Assembly: GCA_023150475.1 (NCBI GenBank)
Contig: JAKLKU010000024.1
Coordinates: 1 to 39,614, forward strand
Reading direction: 5' to 3'
DNA from: Planctomycetota bacterium
GTDB lineage: Bacteria; Planctomycetota; UBA1135; GCA-002686595
Length of the DNA stretch: 39,614 nt
Positions 38,341-39,614 of the stretch are shown in pieces; within the stretch, counting starts at the first letter, position 1, and every line of letters begins with the position of its first letter. Both the position numbers and the translations under genes were made by a program. The notes under the pieces were generated by a model. It did no database searches, was not told the origin of the DNA, and saw only the letters and a list, made by a program, of their open reading frames with translations.

Positions 38341-39614
38341 ATGAAGACGAACCTCTGGCTCGCCGTCCTCGCTTTCCTCGTATCCACGCCTTTCGCCGCG
38401 GCTCAGGCCGTGCCGGACGCCGGTCCGGATCAGACGATCGGATTTCCGGGCTCCGCGGTCCTCGCGGGGCAGGTCTCGAACGTCTCGCCGCTCGATTGGT
38501 GGACCGCGGACGGCAACCTCGCGACCGAGAACAAGATCGTGAAGTGCGATGCGACGGGCATCGCGTCCTCCGTCGGGCCGCTCTTCAACCACAACAACCC
38601 GACCGAGATCTTCGGCTGGCCGAGCGACCTCGTGTACGTCGGTTCGACCGTCTACGGCATCGAGAGTCTGAAGCGTTACCTGTACACGGTCGATCCGAAC
38701 ACCGGTGAGTGTTTTCCGATCGGCGCCGCGAACACGTGGCAAGACGTGTACTGCCTCGCGTACGACGCCGCGGGCGATCGGCTCTTCGGCGTCGACCTCC
38801 TGAAGAAGCGCGTGCTGCGCTTCAACCGCACGACCGGCGCGGTCACGGCGTTGCCGACGTCGATCAGCGGCTGGCAACTCGTGCGCGCGCTCGCGTACGA
38901 CGACACGAGCGGTTGGCTCTACGCGATCGATCAGAACACCAACAAGATGATCCGCATCGATCCGGCGACCGGTGCGGCGACGTTCTTCAAGCAGATGACG
39001 ATCGATCCGACGTTCCGGATCGAAGAACTGCACTTCTGGCACGGCAAGATGTATGCGTCGAAGGGCTTCCTCGACGCGGGCGGCAGCCTGATCGGACACC
39101 GCCTCTCGCTCGTCGACATGAACGCCGGCACGTACAGCGACATCGGGCCCTACATTCCCGACGTCTCGCCGCACTCGCTCGTCATCAACAGCTTGCCGGA
39201 GAGTTCCTCGTGGTCCCAGGAATCCGGTCCGGGCGTCGCGACGTTCGCGAATCCTGCGAGCCCCACGACGTCGGTGAGCTTCTCGGTCGCGGGCACCTAC
39301 GTGCTGCGGCTCACGGTCGACAACTGGCCGACGCCGGCGTTCGACACCGTGACGATCGCGGTCGGGGTCGATCAGTGCCCGGACGACCCGAACAAGACCG
39401 AGCCCGGCGTTTGCGGCTGCGGCGTGCCCGATACCGACGGTGACGGCGACGGGACGCCCGACTGCAACGACGGTTGCCCGAGCGATCCCGCGAAGCTCGA
39501 TCCGGGTGTGTGCGGTTGCGGCGTCGCGGACACCGACAGCGACGGCGACGGCACGGCCGATTGCCTCGATCTCTGCCCGAACGATCCGGCGAAGCTCGAT
39601 CCTGGCGCGTGCGG
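38341..39614 (+). CDS. Secreted protein with split K319/PKD-like domain, beta-propeller and calcium repeats (cut at the window edge)
   Basis: 425 residues are visible and the frame is open at the edge. The signal peptide MKTNLWLAVLAFLVSTPFAA is followed by AVPDAGPDQTIGFPGSAVLA, the usual first strands of a K319/PKD-like Ig domain. Instead of continuing that domain, a propeller-like region follows (about 55-270: PSDLVYVGSTVYGIESLKRY, LYTVDPNTGECF, LAYDAAGDRLFGVD, LAYDDTSGWLYAIDQNTNK). Then comes what looks like the rest of the Ig domain: SSWSQESGPGVATF and VSFSVAGTYVLRLTVDNW (about 288-340). The C-terminus has repeated CPxDPxKxxPGxCGCGVxDTD and DGDGTxDC, thrombospondin-3-like calcium motifs. 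No stop before 39614. Confidence 0.85.
   Translation, partial: MKTNLWLAVLAFLVSTPFAAAQAVPDAGPDQTIGFPGSAVLAGQVSNVSPLDWWTADGNLATENKIVKCDATGIASSVGPLFNHNNPTEIFGWPSDLVYVGSTVYGIESLKRYLYTVDPNTGECFPIGAANTWQDVYCLAYDAAGDRLFGVDLLKKRVLRFNRTTGAVTALPTSISGWQLVRALAYDDTSGWLYAIDQNTNKMIRIDPATGAATFFKQMTIDPTFRIEELHFWHGKMYASKGFLDAGGSLIGHRLSLVDMNAGTYSDIGPYIPDVSPHSLVINSLPESSSWSQESGPGVATFANPASPTTSVSFSVAGTYVLRLTVDNWPTPAFDTVTIAVGVDQCPDDPNKTEPGVCGCGVPDTDGDGDGTPDCNDGCPSDPAKLDPGVCGCGVADTDSDGDGTADCLDLCPNDPAKLDPGAC

Overview
The window is a high-GC (roughly 70% by eye), gene-dense chromosomal segment from a free-living Gram-negative-type bacterium, most likely a planctomycete (Planctomycetota). The grounds are a DUF1080 lipoprotein, a Gfo/Idh/MocA oxidoreductase next to a sugar-isomerase TIM barrel, a DUF2961 protein, an FG-GAP secreted protein, a matrixin protease, thrombospondin-type-3-like calcium repeats at the right edge, and many Tat, Sec and lipoprotein signals. 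No tRNA, rRNA, CRISPR array, insertion sequence or phage gene was seen. The lineage call is inference from gene content.

Layout. 1-6.5 kb: GNAT acetyltransferase, secreted MORN-repeat protein, secreted unknown, matrixin metalloprotease (minus), a 14-bp tandem array, then htpG. 6.5-10.2 kb (minus): a stand-alone CZB zinc-binding protein, then an operon of a GH172/DUF2961-like exported protein and an SGNH hydrolase. 10.3-14.5 kb: a Tat-exported molybdenum hydroxylase (Fe-S, molybdopterin and FAD subunits) followed by a tiny five-cysteine protein. 14.6-20.4 kb: secreted unknown, thiD (minus), an aldo/keto reductase interrupted by an in-frame TGA, a barrel-like lipoprotein, pterin dehydratase, peroxiredoxin, YceI and a membrane protein. 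20.5-24.3 kb: glycosyltransferase and DUF2752 from a divergent promoter, then a minus-strand pair of exported PLP enzyme and RidA lipoprotein, and a small membrane protein. 24.4-28.7 kb: coiled-coil lipoprotein plus HtrA protease, a GT-C-like membrane protein and an NAD(P)HX epimerase. 28.8-37.2 kb: FG-GAP protein (minus), then a sugar-oxidation cluster (Gfo/Idh/MocA, TIM barrel, zinc peptidase, unknown, DUF1080 lipoprotein). 37.2-39.6 kb: an MBL-fold hydrolase (minus) and a truncated secreted protein with calcium repeats.

Themes. Much of the content is exported. Redox and repair genes are scattered through it (molybdenum hydroxylase, peroxiredoxin, HtpG, HtrA, NAD(P)HX epimerase, RidA). The 30.6-37.2 kb cluster fits oxidation of sugars to 3-keto forms followed by cleavage, but substrates cannot be read from the DNA.

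The most notable observations are: (1) eight genes with a -10-like hexamer ending 5-10 nt before the start codon, suggesting widespread leaderless transcription; (2) a translationally coupled, exported PLP-enzyme/RidA pair; (3) an aldo/keto reductase with TGA at an expected Trp codon; (4) a K319/PKD-like domain apparently split by an inserted beta-propeller; (5) a GH172-like protein with both expected catalytic Glu positions read as Asp; (6) a molybdenum hydroxylase FAD subunit with three of four expected cluster cysteines, plus its five-cysteine neighbour. Family assignments rest on motif recognition without database searches.
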